A stretch of 64,000 nt of DNA from Virgibacillus chiguensis (lineage in GTDB: Bacteria; Bacillota; Bacilli; Bacillales; Amphibacillaceae). Positions 1 through 8,107 of the stretch are shown here, one piece after another. The DNA lies in contig NZ_FQXD01000013.1 in the NCBI RefSeq assembly GCF_900129865.1, positions 55,333 through 119,332 of the forward strand, in the 5' to 3' direction. The notes below the pieces were generated by a model, which did not search any database, was not told where the DNA came from, and saw nothing but the letters and a program-made list of their open reading frames with translations. Position 1 is the stretch's first letter. Each line of letters begins with the position of its first letter. The position numbers and the translations under genes are program-made.

Positions 1-635
1 TTTTCTTTTAGAAAGCGTTGTACCACAGTAAAATCTTTTATAATTTGCGAAAAGGTCAAATTAGGGATTGCTTCTTTTACAATGTATTCAGTCTGGGAGA
101 TAAATAACAATAAAATGGATGCTAATAAAAAGGATATGGCGTTGAGCCAAAGCGTTATCTCTACACTTATTGATAAAATAAGTGTACCACCGATGGCTGG
201 GCCAATGATAAAGGCGCCAGAACTAGCAAATGAATGAAAAGAGTTGAAGCGTTTTCTTTTTTCGTTTGGAACGAGAATCGTAATGTAAGTAGTTGATGCA
301 GGATGGAAAAAAGCGTTCGCTATACTCAGAACGACAAGGATAATATAAATGACAAGCATGTTTGGTGCAAAGGGGATGAGGCTGATAAAAACAGCTCGGA
401 TTATATATGTTACGATCATTACATAGCGCTTACTCCGATAATCAATAAAACTTCCTGTCCAGAACTTTGTGAGTATATTTGTTAATGGTCCGATAATCCA
501 AAGGCCTGCAACTGCGGCTGCTGAACCAGTAAGCTGATAAACAATGATGTTAATAGCTACTAAATGGATAAAATTACCAATACTTGAAATGCTATTGGAT
601 AACAATAATAATATCGGATTTTTCCAATTATTCAT
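1..635 (-). CDS. MFS transporter, N-terminal part (runs off the window)
   Basis: The minus strand is open from an ATG at 635 to the window edge, giving 211 codons of a hydrophobic protein that begins MNNWKNPILLLLSNSISSIG. A GGGGAGAG ribosome binding site lies 9 nt upstream. The visible part has about five to six membrane segments and the loop GSFIDYRSKR between helices 2 and 3, which resembles MFS motif A. This suggests a drug or macrolide-type exporter of the major facilitator superfamily. The C-terminal half lies outside the window, so the substrate cannot be inferred. The frame is assigned from direct translation, not from similarity search. Confidence 0.75.
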   Translation of the reverse strand, partial: MNNWKNPILLLLSNSISSIGNFIHLVAINIIVYQLTGSAAAVAGLWIIGPLTNILTKFWTGSFIDYRSKRYVMIVTYIIRAVFISLIPFAPNMLVIYIILVVLSIANAFFHPASTTYITILVPNEKRKRFNSFHSFASSGAFIIGPAIGGTLILSISVEITLWLNAISFLLASILLLFISQTEYIVKEAIPNLTFSQIIKDFTVVQRFLKE

Positions 636-1002
636 TCCGAAGTTCTCTCCCCATTTTATGTTAAGGAAAGTATAGCATAAAATTTCACCGACAGTGATAA
701 CGAAATTTTTAATTAACTACTAATAAAAAATTGTATATACAAGCAGCGATAATTATATTTTTTTAACTATAAACGAAAAACGCCTTATACTTTTTCCTAT
801 ATTGAAGAAAGAAGTTTGCTTTATCCTTGCTGGGTACCTATATTTTTCATTTTAAAGACAGTATGAAGTATAATACGTCTTAAATTTCCCCATTTTGCCC
901 ATAAGACATTTGATGCTGTCCTAAAATTTACTAGTGAACTATGTTTGATGGAAAACGCCCTTGGGAAAACATAACTAAGATCGCAGTAAAGGAGTGGGAA
1001 AA
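636..1002. other. Intergenic, 367 bp
   Basis: AT-rich divergent gap between the MFS gene and the STAS-like gene. Around 783-803 the minus strand carries ATAGGAAAAAGTATAAG, a fragment resembling the dispersed AT-rich repeat in inverse orientation. No other feature could be supported. Confidence 0.4.
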
Positions 1003-1356
1003 ATGATTAAAATAACCCCAGCAAAGGTGGATAATGCAATTGAAATTGAGGTGCAAGGAAAAGTAGAAAAAGAGGATTTGAATCATTTTGAAGAATTTTT
1101 TATGCTGAAAAGACAAGAATATAATAAAGTTAATATACTTCTTCTACTTGATAAAATGGAAGGAATGACTTTAAAAGGTGTTTTGGAAGATTTGAAAATG
1201 ATACAATATTTAAAATATATACAAAAATTGGCAATTGTGAGTGATAAGAAGTGGATAGAAATAGGAGTTAAACTGGAGAACCTGCTTCCAGAAACAAAAG
1301 TAGAGCATTTTACACCAGACAATGAGGCTCAAGCGCAACAATGGTTAAGTGAATAA
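1003..1356 (+). CDS. SpoIIAA-like STAS-domain protein
   Basis: A 117-residue soluble protein (MIKITPAKVDNAIEIEVQG...) that fits the SpoIIAA-like STAS family of short stand-alone proteins. It has an N-terminal beta strand pair (about 5-25), a central hydrophobic strand NILLLLDK (about 47-54), a helix containing the GM.LKG.LEDL region and a C-terminal helix ending in QQWLSE. A conserved phospho-acceptor serine as in anti-sigma factor antagonists is not apparent, so a regulatory partner-switch role is unsupported. The ATG at 1003 is preferred to the in-frame GTG at 994 because AAGGAG (989-994) lies 8 nt before it. It stands alone and is followed by a terminator. Confidence 0.75.
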   Translation: MIKITPAKVDNAIEIEVQGKVEKEDLNHFEEFFMLKRQEYNKVNILLLLDKMEGMTLKGVLEDLKMIQYLKYIQKLAIVSDKKWIEIGVKLENLLPETKVEHFTPDNEAQAQQWLSE

Positions 1357-1404
1357 GATTTAACTTTCATTGTATTGGTGTGAAACAAACTGGCTTTGTC
1401 AATT

Positions 1405-1436
1405 CCTACGCTGTTGGTTACAGTGTAGGTTTTTTT
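1405..1436 (+). terminator. Rho-independent terminator after the STAS-like gene
   Basis: Ten-bp stem CCTACGCTGT (1405-1414) pairs with ACAGTGTAGG (1420-1429) with one G-T wobble and a 5-nt loop, followed by seven T. Confidence 0.85.
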
Positions 1437-1706
1437 CGCTGTTGGCTAATAAGTATAAATGGTGGATGGTAAATTCTTAATGAGACACGTGCTACTACTA
1501 TGTGAGGGGATTTTTTACATATATTAACAAAGGAATTGACGGATTTATTACATGTTTGTTTATGAACGTCGCCTCAACACGTTTTATGGTATTATAACGG
1601 AGGGGTATTGATTGTGAAACATATGAATTAAAGTACAATCAAGCTCTTACACAGTTAGTAATGAAAAGATTTACATGAATAAATATATATTTAAGGATGA
1701 TTGTGA
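1437..1706. other. Intergenic leader before trhP1
   Basis: The gap between the terminator and the next gene contains only very short open frames. A strong SD (GGAGGGG near 1600) precedes GTG AAA CAT ATG AAT TAA, a five-codon frame that ends at once. No promoter could be assigned with confidence. Confidence 0.3.
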
Positions 1707-2621
1707 ATGATCGAACTTATAGCGACAGCAGAATCAGTGAACCAAGCAAAGTCATTATTAAATGCTGGTGTTGATACATTATATGTTGGAGAGGATACAT
1801 TTGGTCTCCGTTTACCAGCAAGTCTATCGCGAGAAGAAGTGAAGGAAATATGTTATATAGCACATGAAAATAATAAAAAAGTATGTGTCGCAATGAATGC
1901 TATTATTCATAACGATCGGATTAAGTTAATTCCTGGCTATTTTGAGTTTTTACAAGAACTAATGGTTGATTCGGTAACTATTGGTGATCCGGGAGTTATC
2001 CATTTACTACACAAGTATCAAGTGCAATTACCATATGTGTATGACCCTCATACGATGGTTACGAGTGCAAAACAAGTGAATTTCTGGGCGCAGCGTGGAG
2101 CCAAAGGTGCAGTACTTGCAAGGGAGTTAACGTATCAAGAATTAAATTCTATAGCTACCAATGCGATAATTCCTGTGGAAGTGCTTGTCTATGGAGCAAC
2201 TTGTATTCACCATTCAAAGCGGCCCCTACTTACGAATTATTTTAGTTATACAAAACAGCAAAACGTGAATAACAAAAATTTATTTATGGCAGAAGCGAAA
2301 AAACCAACAACACATTATTCGATTTATGAAGACATCAATGGTACACATATATTTGACACAAATGATATTAACTTATTACCTTATTTAGAAAAATTAGCGC
2401 ATGCACGGATTTTAAAATGGAAACTAGATGGGATCTACACACGAGGACAAGCATTTGTAGAGATTGCAAAGCTTTTTGTTCAAGCAAAACAGGCGTTTGT
2501 AGATAATGGTTGGAGCGATCAGTTGCAGGAAAATTTAACAACAAAATTAATGGAAAATCATCCATATGAACGAACGCTGGATGCCGGATTCTTTTTAAAA
2601 AATCCAGAAGATGTGCAGTAA
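1707..2621 (+). CDS. trhP1: U32-family protein, TrhP1/YrrN-like tRNA hydroxylation protein
   Basis: A 304-residue member of the peptidase U32 superfamily, matching B. subtilis YrrN (TrhP1) in length and pairing. In B. subtilis YrrN and YrrO are both needed to make 5-hydroxyuridine at tRNA position 34, the precursor of 5-methoxyuridine. Visible family features are the opening IELIATAESVNQAKSLLNAGVD, the AMNAIIHN strand, the TIGDPGVI turn, the PHTMVTS segment and the TCIHHSKRPLLTNY block near 170-185. It lies directly upstream of its paralogue (2837-4069) with 215 bp between. The methyltransferase gene yrrM (trmR), which adjoins them in B. subtilis, is not present upstream here. The ATG at 1707 follows a weak AAGGA. 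Confidence 0.85.
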   Translation: MIELIATAESVNQAKSLLNAGVDTLYVGEDTFGLRLPASLSREEVKEICYIAHENNKKVCVAMNAIIHNDRIKLIPGYFEFLQELMVDSVTIGDPGVIHLLHKYQVQLPYVYDPHTMVTSAKQVNFWAQRGAKGAVLARELTYQELNSIATNAIIPVEVLVYGATCIHHSKRPLLTNYFSYTKQQNVNNKNLFMAEAKKPTTHYSIYEDINGTHIFDTNDINLLPYLEKLAHARILKWKLDGIYTRGQAFVEIAKLFVQAKQAFVDNGWSDQLQENLTTKLMENHPYERTLDAGFFLKNPEDVQ

Positions 2622-2836
2622 TGCGTTGTTTGCATTATAGGAGGAGCTAACATTTTAGTGTTAACTTATAAAACAAAATTTTTTGCCATGGGGCTTGGAT
2701 ATAAGCCAAGGCGTAGATTTTGTTAACCGAATGTATTTGACTCCCAAAATAGGTAGGTAGCTTTGAGTTTATTTCAAAGGCTCTTTATTTTAATTGAAAT
2801 TAACTTGATGAATGAGTGAAGGAAGGTTTGTGAATC
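2622..2836. other. Gap between trhP1 and trhP2
   Basis: A 215-bp gap, unlike a tight operon junction. It holds a small hairpin of the recurrent CTTGG/CCAAG type (2694-2710). No T-run follows it, so readthrough from trhP1 into trhP2 remains likely. Confidence 0.35.
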
Positions 2837-4069
2837 ATGCAAGTTTTAAAGAAAAAGCCAGAAGTTTTAGCGCCAGCTGGAACATTAGAAAAATTAAAAA
2901 CAGCTATATACTACGGTGCAGATGCTGTTTACATTGGTGGGAATGCATACGGATTACGAAGCCGTGCAGGTAATTTTTCGTATGAAGAAATGCAGGAAGG
3001 GGTTGCCTTTGCCAAAAGACATGAAGCGAATGTGTATGTTGCTGCAAATATGGTAGCTCATGAAGGAGATATGAAAGGAGCTGGGGATTTCTTTCGAACG
3101 ATAAGGGATATTGGGGTCCGTGCAGTTATTGTCTCAGATCCAGCTTTAATTGAAACGTGTATGATAGAAGCGCCGGGACTTCCGATTCACTTATCGACAC
3201 AATCTTCTGCAACGAATTATGAGACGTTGAACTTTTGGAAACAAGAGGGTTTGGAGCGCGTTGTATTAGCAAGAGAAGTTGGAATGGATGAGATTAAAGA
3301 AATACGAAATCATACAGATGTAGAGATTGAAGCATTTATCCACGGTGCAATGTGTATTTCATATTCTGGGCGTTGTACGTTATCTAACCATATGTCTGCT
3401 AGAGATGCAAATCGAGGTGGTTGTTCCCAATCCTGTCGTTGGAAATATGATTTGTTCGAGTTGGAGCATCAAGGCGTTTGCCAAGCTTATACAGATGAGG
3501 AAACGGATGAACCATTCTCCATGAGTGCGGTAGATATGTCTATGATTCACCACATTCCCGACTTTATTGAAAATGGCGTAGATAGTTTGAAAATTGAAGG
3601 AAGAATGAAATCAATCCATTATGTTTCTACGGTAGCAAATGTGTACCGCAAAGCTGTTGACAGTTATTGTGAAGATCCTGCTCATTTTACATTCCAGCAA
3701 GCTTGGGAAGATGAACTTTGGAAAGTGGCACAACGTGAATTATCAACTGGTTTTTATTACGGAACGCCGAATGAACAGCAGCAATTATTTGGACGTCGTA
3801 GAAAAATTCCGGTATATAAATTTGTTGGTCAAGTATTGGAATATAATGATGCTTCCAAAATAGCTACTGTACAACAACGAAATAGTTTTTCTGTCGGAGA
3901 TAAAGTAGAGTTTTACGGCCCTGGCTTTACACATGTTTATCAAACAATAAATCAGATGTGGAACGATGAGGGTGAGCCTATAGAGCGAGCTGCTCACCCA
4001 ATGATGAAAGTCCGTGTGCAAATGGATGCACCTGTGAAGCCATTCGATATGATGAGAAAAGCAAAATAG
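2837..4069 (+). CDS. trhP2: U32-family protein, TrhP2/YrrO-like tRNA hydroxylation protein
   Basis: A 410-residue U32-family protein corresponding to YrrO (TrhP2) of B. subtilis. It is the longer partner of TrhP1 in prephenate-dependent formation of 5-hydroxyuridine in tRNA. The start PEVLAPAGTLEKLKTAIYYGADAVY is the family N-terminus. The cysteine cluster characteristic of the longer U32 proteins is visible as AMCISYSGRC near 170 and GGCSQSCRWKY near 195, and could ligate a metal or Fe-S centre. SLKIEGRMKS near 250 is the U32 signature region. The C-terminal part (about 320-400) forms the small beta-barrel domain. GAAGGAAGG precedes the ATG. Confidence 0.88.
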   Translation: MQVLKKKPEVLAPAGTLEKLKTAIYYGADAVYIGGNAYGLRSRAGNFSYEEMQEGVAFAKRHEANVYVAANMVAHEGDMKGAGDFFRTIRDIGVRAVIVSDPALIETCMIEAPGLPIHLSTQSSATNYETLNFWKQEGLERVVLAREVGMDEIKEIRNHTDVEIEAFIHGAMCISYSGRCTLSNHMSARDANRGGCSQSCRWKYDLFELEHQGVCQAYTDEETDEPFSMSAVDMSMIHHIPDFIENGVDSLKIEGRMKSIHYVSTVANVYRKAVDSYCEDPAHFTFQQAWEDELWKVAQRELSTGFYYGTPNEQQQLFGRRRKIPVYKFVGQVLEYNDASKIATVQQRNSFSVGDKVEFYGPGFTHVYQTINQMWNDEGEPIERAAHPMMKVRVQMDAPVKPFDMMRKAK

Positions 4070-4171
4070 TAAGATGAATTTTTAATATGTGAAAAACCGT
4101 ACTAACGTTTACAAACTTCTTCCAAGTGGTATTACAAAAAGTAAACTTAATCATACTTGGAGGTTGTTTGT

Positions 4172-5734
4172 TTGAGTACAAAGCGTAAAGGAAGGCAGCA
4201 AAAAAAATTAATTGATTATCAAATTTTCTTACCGGCACTTTTCATCATTATTGCTATTAGCATTCCCTTATCATTGTATGAAGATGAATCGCTGAAAATT
4301 TTAAATATGATATTTAATAAATTAGTAGATGTGTTTAGTTGGGGCTATCTTTGGTATGCAATTATCTTAGTAGGCGTAGCGTTTTATTTATCTTTTTCAA
4401 AATACGGTAAAGTGGTGTTAGGAAATCCTGCTGATAAGCCACGGTTTACATTATTTGAATATGCGTCTATTTTAATTGCTATGGGTTTAGGCTCAACGAT
4501 TATGCGTACAGGCATGACGGAGTGGGCGAATGTTGCGGTTAACCCACCATTTGGAGTCGCTCCTCAGTCAGCGGAAGCTATACTGTGGGGGAATTCATAT
4601 AGTATGTTTTTATGGAGCTTTCAAACATTTGCTATCTTTGTGATGGCTGCTCCAGCAATGGGGTATATTTTACATGTGAGAAAGAGTCCAGTCATGCGGA
4701 TATCTGAAGCTTGTCGTGTTATTTTCGGGGACCAATTTACAGATGGTGTCGGGGGCAAAATTTTAGATGTTATCTTTCTAATAAGCATTCTAGCAGGAGC
4801 CGCTGTAACATTAGGACTGGGCGCGCCGATTGTTACTTATAATCTTGCTGAACTATTAAACATAGAAATAAACTTTACCCTAACGTTTATTGTTACAGTT
4901 GTATGGGTGCTTTTATTTTCGGTGAGTGCTTATTTAGGGATAGAGAGAGGAATAAAAAAGTTAAGTACATTTAATATGTATCTTGCTGGTGCATTTGCTT
5001 TAATCATTATGCTAATAGGACCTGGTGTTTTTATCCTTAATTACTTTACGGACAGTGTTGGATTTTTAGTGTCTAATTATGTCGATATGTCTTTTCATAC
5101 AAATGCTTTAAGTATGGGTGGGACTTCGCATATAGAAAGTCAGACTATATTTTGGTTTGCTTATAATGCTACTTGGGCCATGTTGCACAGCGTATTTGCG
5201 GCGAAGATTTCTTATGGTCGTACGATTAAAGAAATGATATTAACGTATTTAATGGCTCCAACTTTTATTTCTTGGGTAGCAACAGGTGTACTTGGTGGTT
5301 TAGGTGTAAACAGTTATTTGTCAGGTGATGTTTCCGTCTTAGATACGGTAGCAAATAATGACGCTATGCAAGCTATTCCAGATATATTATCGTCGTTACC
5401 ATTTTCAACGATCGTGCTTATCATGTTTATTACGATTGCAATGATTTTCTTAACGACTACATTAGATTCTACTACGTATACTATCGCGTCTTATACGAGT
5501 ACCGAAAATATGAGCAAAGTGGAACCATCCAAATATTTACGCATCATTGTCGCTGCTGTTATTACAGTGCTGGCGTTAATTTTAATGCGAATAGGTGGTT
5601 TGCCGCCGTTAGAAGTTGTTTCAGGATTATTGGGGCTCCCAATAATTGTTGTTCAATTTCTAACGATATATGCTATTAAAAAAATGATCGATGAAGATAA
5701 AGCTTGGAAAACAAATGTACGTGATGAAGAATAA
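4172..5734 (+). CDS. BCCT-family transporter (atypical)
   Basis: A 520-residue integral membrane protein with about 12 helices belonging to the betaine-choline-carnitine transporter family. The N-terminal DYQIFLPALFIIIAIS and the C-terminal block FLTTTLDSTTYTIASYTS near 435-455 are typical. The two substrate-box regions are divergent. The usual GIGLVFWG.AEP stretch reads MGLGSTIMRTGMTEW. The tryptophan-rich signature before ARISRGRT reads NATWAMLHSVFAAKISYGRT. Membership is clear but glycine betaine as substrate is not. The TTG at 4172 is chosen over TTG 4157 because TTGGAGG (4157-4163) is its ribosome binding site. A strong terminator follows. Confidence 0.85.
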   Translation: MSTKRKGRQQKKLIDYQIFLPALFIIIAISIPLSLYEDESLKILNMIFNKLVDVFSWGYLWYAIILVGVAFYLSFSKYGKVVLGNPADKPRFTLFEYASILIAMGLGSTIMRTGMTEWANVAVNPPFGVAPQSAEAILWGNSYSMFLWSFQTFAIFVMAAPAMGYILHVRKSPVMRISEACRVIFGDQFTDGVGGKILDVIFLISILAGAAVTLGLGAPIVTYNLAELLNIEINFTLTFIVTVVWVLLFSVSAYLGIERGIKKLSTFNMYLAGAFALIIMLIGPGVFILNYFTDSVGFLVSNYVDMSFHTNALSMGGTSHIESQTIFWFAYNATWAMLHSVFAAKISYGRTIKEMILTYLMAPTFISWVATGVLGGLGVNSYLSGDVSVLDTVANNDAMQAIPDILSSLPFSTIVLIMFITIAMIFLTTTLDSTTYTIASYTSTENMSKVEPSKYLRIIVAAVITVLALILMRIGGLPPLEVVSGLLGLPIIVVQFLTIYAIKKMIDEDKAWKTNVRDEE

Positions 5735-5759
5735 GTTGTTTAAAAGATATGGAGTGAAG

Positions 5760-5803
5760 AACCTCTAGTAGCTTAGACTGAAAAGTTACTAGAGGTTTTT
5801 TAA
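5760..5803 (+). terminator. Terminator after the BCCT gene
   Basis: AACCTCTAGTA (5760-5770) pairs with TACTAGAGGTT (5787-5797), followed by a T-run. The upper stem continues imperfectly into GCTT/AAGT. Confidence 0.9.
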
Positions 5804-5806
5804 TTT

Positions 5807-5836
5807 CTATAGGAAAGCATAAATGTAAAGTTTATA
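5807..5836 (+). repeat. Dispersed AT-rich repeat, 5' fragment
   Basis: CTATAGGAAAGCATAAA, then a short spacer and GTTTATA, matches the beginning of the roughly 95-bp AT-rich intergenic repeat seen in full at 5991-6088, 43853-43950 and 49738-49835. Confidence 0.6.
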
Positions 5837-5990
5837 ATTCTTACCTGTTTTATTTCATTTGTAAGGAAATATGAAAAAATTTCCGAAAGAGGGGATAGTA
5901 ATAGACTTAATAGCAAATATTAACATGGTTAATATTAGTGTTCTACTATTTTCGAATAGAATATTTTACCTAATACTTGTACTATAGGAT

Positions 5991-6088
5991 ATATAGAGGG
6001 AGTATAAAATTTTGGGGTTTATAGGATAAGGAAAACAAAGTCTTTCTCCATAATACTTGGCGACAAGCCAAGTATTTCTAAAAGATAG
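5991..6088 (+). repeat. Dispersed AT-rich repeat, full-length copy
   Basis: One of the best copies of an intergenic repeat. It contains a TATAG...AGTATAAAATTTT block, GGTTTATAGGATAAG, CTTTCTCCATAA, the hairpin ACTTGGC-GACAA-GCCAAGT (6056-6074) and a TTTCTAA tail. Similar blocks in the same order and on the same strand occur near 30056, 31738, 34215, 43853 and 49738. Confidence 0.7.
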
Positions 6089-6167
6089 CACAGCTAATGG
6101 CGATTTTGGGCCATTTAGATTGTTTAAAAAAGCATTAAAAATGGCACATAGATGTTTATGGGTGCTC

Positions 6168-6208
6168 GATTGCGAAAGACTTGGCTTATTGCCAAGTCTT
6201 TCGCAATC
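6168..6208. repeat. Perfect 18-bp inverted repeat
   Basis: GATTGCGAAAGACTTGGC (6168-6185) is exactly complementary to 6191-6208 with a five-base TTATT loop. It forms a very stable hairpin in either strand. It has no T-run, and its inner part is the recurrent CTTGGC/GCCAAG stem. Confidence 0.9.
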
Positions 6209-6209
6209 A

Positions 6210-6262
6210 ATTGCAGTTTAAATTGCAATTGCTAAACCAAAGATTGCAATTTAAACTGCAAT
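6210..6262. repeat. Perfect 20-bp inverted repeat
   Basis: The 20-bp arm at 6210-6229 is exactly complementary to 6243-6262 with a 13-base loop. Each arm is itself close to a palindrome (ATTGCA...TGCAAT around TTTAAA), so alternative foldings exist. It begins one base after the neighbouring 18-bp inverted repeat and lies about 60 bp upstream of the truncated HTH gene. Confidence 0.9.
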
Positions 6263-6320
6263 GATTTGGTCTTGGTAGCTAAACTAGGGACTTTGTATAA
6301 TATAAATGAGGTGAAGATAG

Positions 6321-6536
6321 ATGAATAATCGCGCGCGAGATATTGTTTTATTTTTTATTGAAAATGATCATTTTTTTACGGTCCATGCACTTACGCAACA
6401 CTTTTCTGTAAGTCAACGTACTATTTACAATGACTTAATGGACATTATATTTAGTGTTTACTTTTGGATACTTATAGGTTTCGGCAATGATTTTGTTAAA
6501 GATAACCATTATATATGTTATGATGAAACTAGGTAG
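6321..6536 (+). pseudogene. Truncated HTH regulator remnant (BglG/DeoR-type N-terminus)
   Basis: The first 42 codons encode a winged-helix HTH typical of multidomain regulators such as BglG/MtlR-type proteins (NNRARDIVLFFIEND, then LTQHFSVSQRTIYNDL with the recognition helix). The frame then runs into non-matching sequence and stops at 71 residues. No PRD, EIIA or sugar-binding domain follows; the DNA instead becomes the upstream region of the universal stress gene. This looks like a deletion remnant. GAGGTGAAG provides a ribosome binding site, so a short DNA-binding peptide could still be made. Confidence 0.6.
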
Positions 6537-6566
6537 AAAATGTTAGCTAAGGGGGAGTAGCATAGT

Positions 6567-7001
6567 ATGAGTGCAAATATTCTAGTAGCTTATGACGGTT
6601 CAGAATTAAGTAGAAAAGCAGTAGAGGAAGCAAAAAAGCAGGCTAAGCTTGTTGATGATGCAACAGTGCATGCAGTAACTGTCATTACTCACGCTGGGCC
6701 AACAGCTAATGCGGCACTTGCTCGCAGTTTTATGGGTGATATGGCAGAAGAAATTCGTCCATCAATGGAAAGGATACGAGAAGAATTTGAAGAAGAAGGC
6801 ATTCATTGTAAATCGGAAGTGTTGTTAGATTATTCTTTTCGTAATCCAAGCTCTCAAATTGTAGAGTATGCAAAAGAAAATAATATAGAATTGATTATTT
6901 TAGGTAGTAGAGGACTGGGTGGAGTAGGTCGACTTCTGTTAGGAAGTGTCAGTAGTCAAATTGTTCAACATGCAGCGTGTAAAGTACTTATTGTAAAATA
7001 G
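6567..7001 (+). CDS. Universal stress protein, UspA family
   Basis: A 144-residue protein with the complete UspA fold. It starts NILVAYDGSELSRKAVEEA and carries the ATP-binding signature G-S-R-G-L-G-G-V-G-R followed by LLGSVSSQIVQHAACKVLIVK at the C-terminus. The spacing fits the G-2x-G-9x-G-S/T motif of ATP-binding Usp proteins such as MJ0577. It is probably a cytoplasmic dimer involved in stress or energy-limitation responses; the exact role is not known. GGGGGAG precedes the ATG. It is monocistronic between the HTH remnant and a terminator. Confidence 0.9.
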   Translation: MSANILVAYDGSELSRKAVEEAKKQAKLVDDATVHAVTVITHAGPTANAALARSFMGDMAEEIRPSMERIREEFEEEGIHCKSEVLLDYSFRNPSSQIVEYAKENNIELIILGSRGLGGVGRLLLGSVSSQIVQHAACKVLIVK

Positions 7002-7013
7002 AGTAAATGGTGG

Positions 7014-7039
7014 AGCAAGGGAATAATCCCTTGCTTTTT
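7014..7039 (+). terminator. Terminator after the Usp gene
   Basis: AGCAAGGGA (7014-7022) pairs with TCCCTTGCT (7027-7035) around an ATAA loop, followed by TTTT. Confidence 0.9.
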
Positions 7040-7174
7040 ACATTTGCAATGTCAATATTTTTGCTCACAAAATAAGGGAAATGTTAACTTTGTGAAAACG
7101 TTTTCTTAAATAGCATTATGTATCCTGCATATATGTTACGCTTAAAGTGACTAGATGAACAGGGGGGATACATA

Positions 7175-8101
7175 ATGATGAGAAGTAGAATAAAATGGCT
7201 GTTGTTCATGTCACTTGGAATGTTTTTAATTTTATTTACAGCGTGTAGTAATAGCGAGGCAGAAAACAATGAGAAAACAGGAGAACAAGAGGGAGAGTTA
7301 GCGTATAATCCCCCTTCTATGGAGGAGTTAGATGCGGATGATCCGATGACTTCTTACATTCAAAAAGGCGAAAAAATATTTAACGAGACGAACACTGTAT
7401 TATCGGAAAGAGTAGGGAATGAATTATCCTGTGCAAGCTGTCACGCGGATGGTGGGGTAGCTCCTTCCTCTAGTATGGTAGGTGTGACGACACAATTTCC
7501 GCAGTATAGACCAAGAGAAGGCGTAGCGTTTACAATTGAAGACAGAATTAATGGATGTATGATAAGAAGTATGAATGGGCAGAAAATGGATTATGATAGT
7601 GAAGAAATGCGTGCGCTTACAGCTTACTTAACGTATATTTCAGAAGGGGTTGAAACGGGTGAAGAAATCCCGTGGCGGATGCAAAATACGATGGAGGAAA
7701 TTCCTGAGCCTAATGTAACCAGGGGAGAAGAATTATACGAGCAAAAAAATTGTTTGAGTTGTCATGCCACTGATGGTTCTGGAACCGGAGCAACAACTGG
7801 ACCAGCCTTGTGGGGAGATAATTCATTTAATGATGGAGCGGGTATGAGTAGACTGAGTAAAATGTCTGGGTATTTAAAAAATAATATGCCTCCAAATAAA
7901 GACGACACGTTAACAGATCAAGAAGCAGCGGATATTGCAGCTTTTCTGTTATCAAAAGAGCGACCAGAGTGGAAAGGACATGACTCAGATTGGCCAAATG
8001 GAGGAAGACCTTCTGATGTCATAAATAAAGAACGTAGAGAAAAAATTCGTGAAGGCACATTTAATTGGGCTGATATTGAGAATGTTATTCCTGCTAAATA
8101 A
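7175..8101 (+). CDS. tsdA: Dihaem cytochrome c lipoprotein, TsdA-like (thiosulfate dehydrogenase family)
   Basis: A 308-residue lipoprotein with lipobox LFTAC (Cys24), so it probably sits on the outer face of the membrane. Two haem c motifs are present: CASCH at 86-90 and CLSCH at 193-197. The first domain reads FPQYRPREG, then DRINGCMIRSMNG with Cys128, then SEEMRALTAYLTYIS. The second contains LWGDNSFNDGAGMSR and NMPPN. This arrangement is that of TsdA, which interconverts thiosulfate and tetrathionate and whose active-site haem has an unusual His/Cys ligation. Cys128 is the likely axial ligand by position (inference). The adjacent TauE/SafE permease fits sulfur metabolism. Either ATG (7175 or 7178) is possible after AGGGGGGAT. 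Confidence 0.78.
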   Translation: MMRSRIKWLLFMSLGMFLILFTACSNSEAENNEKTGEQEGELAYNPPSMEELDADDPMTSYIQKGEKIFNETNTVLSERVGNELSCASCHADGGVAPSSSMVGVTTQFPQYRPREGVAFTIEDRINGCMIRSMNGQKMDYDSEEMRALTAYLTYISEGVETGEEIPWRMQNTMEEIPEPNVTRGEELYEQKNCLSCHATDGSGTGATTGPALWGDNSFNDGAGMSRLSKMSGYLKNNMPPNKDDTLTDQEAADIAAFLLSKERPEWKGHDSDWPNGGRPSDVINKERREKIREGTFNWADIENVIPAK

Positions 8102-8107
8102 TGCATG

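Noticed and set aside
303..485. 60-codon plus-strand frame near the window start
   Set aside because: It lies antisense to the MFS transporter gene, whose frame covers 1-635 on the minus strand.
5735..6320. CRISPR array or tandem repeat
   Set aside because: The repeated sequence consists of inverted repeats and dispersed elements, without regularly spaced direct repeats or cas genes.
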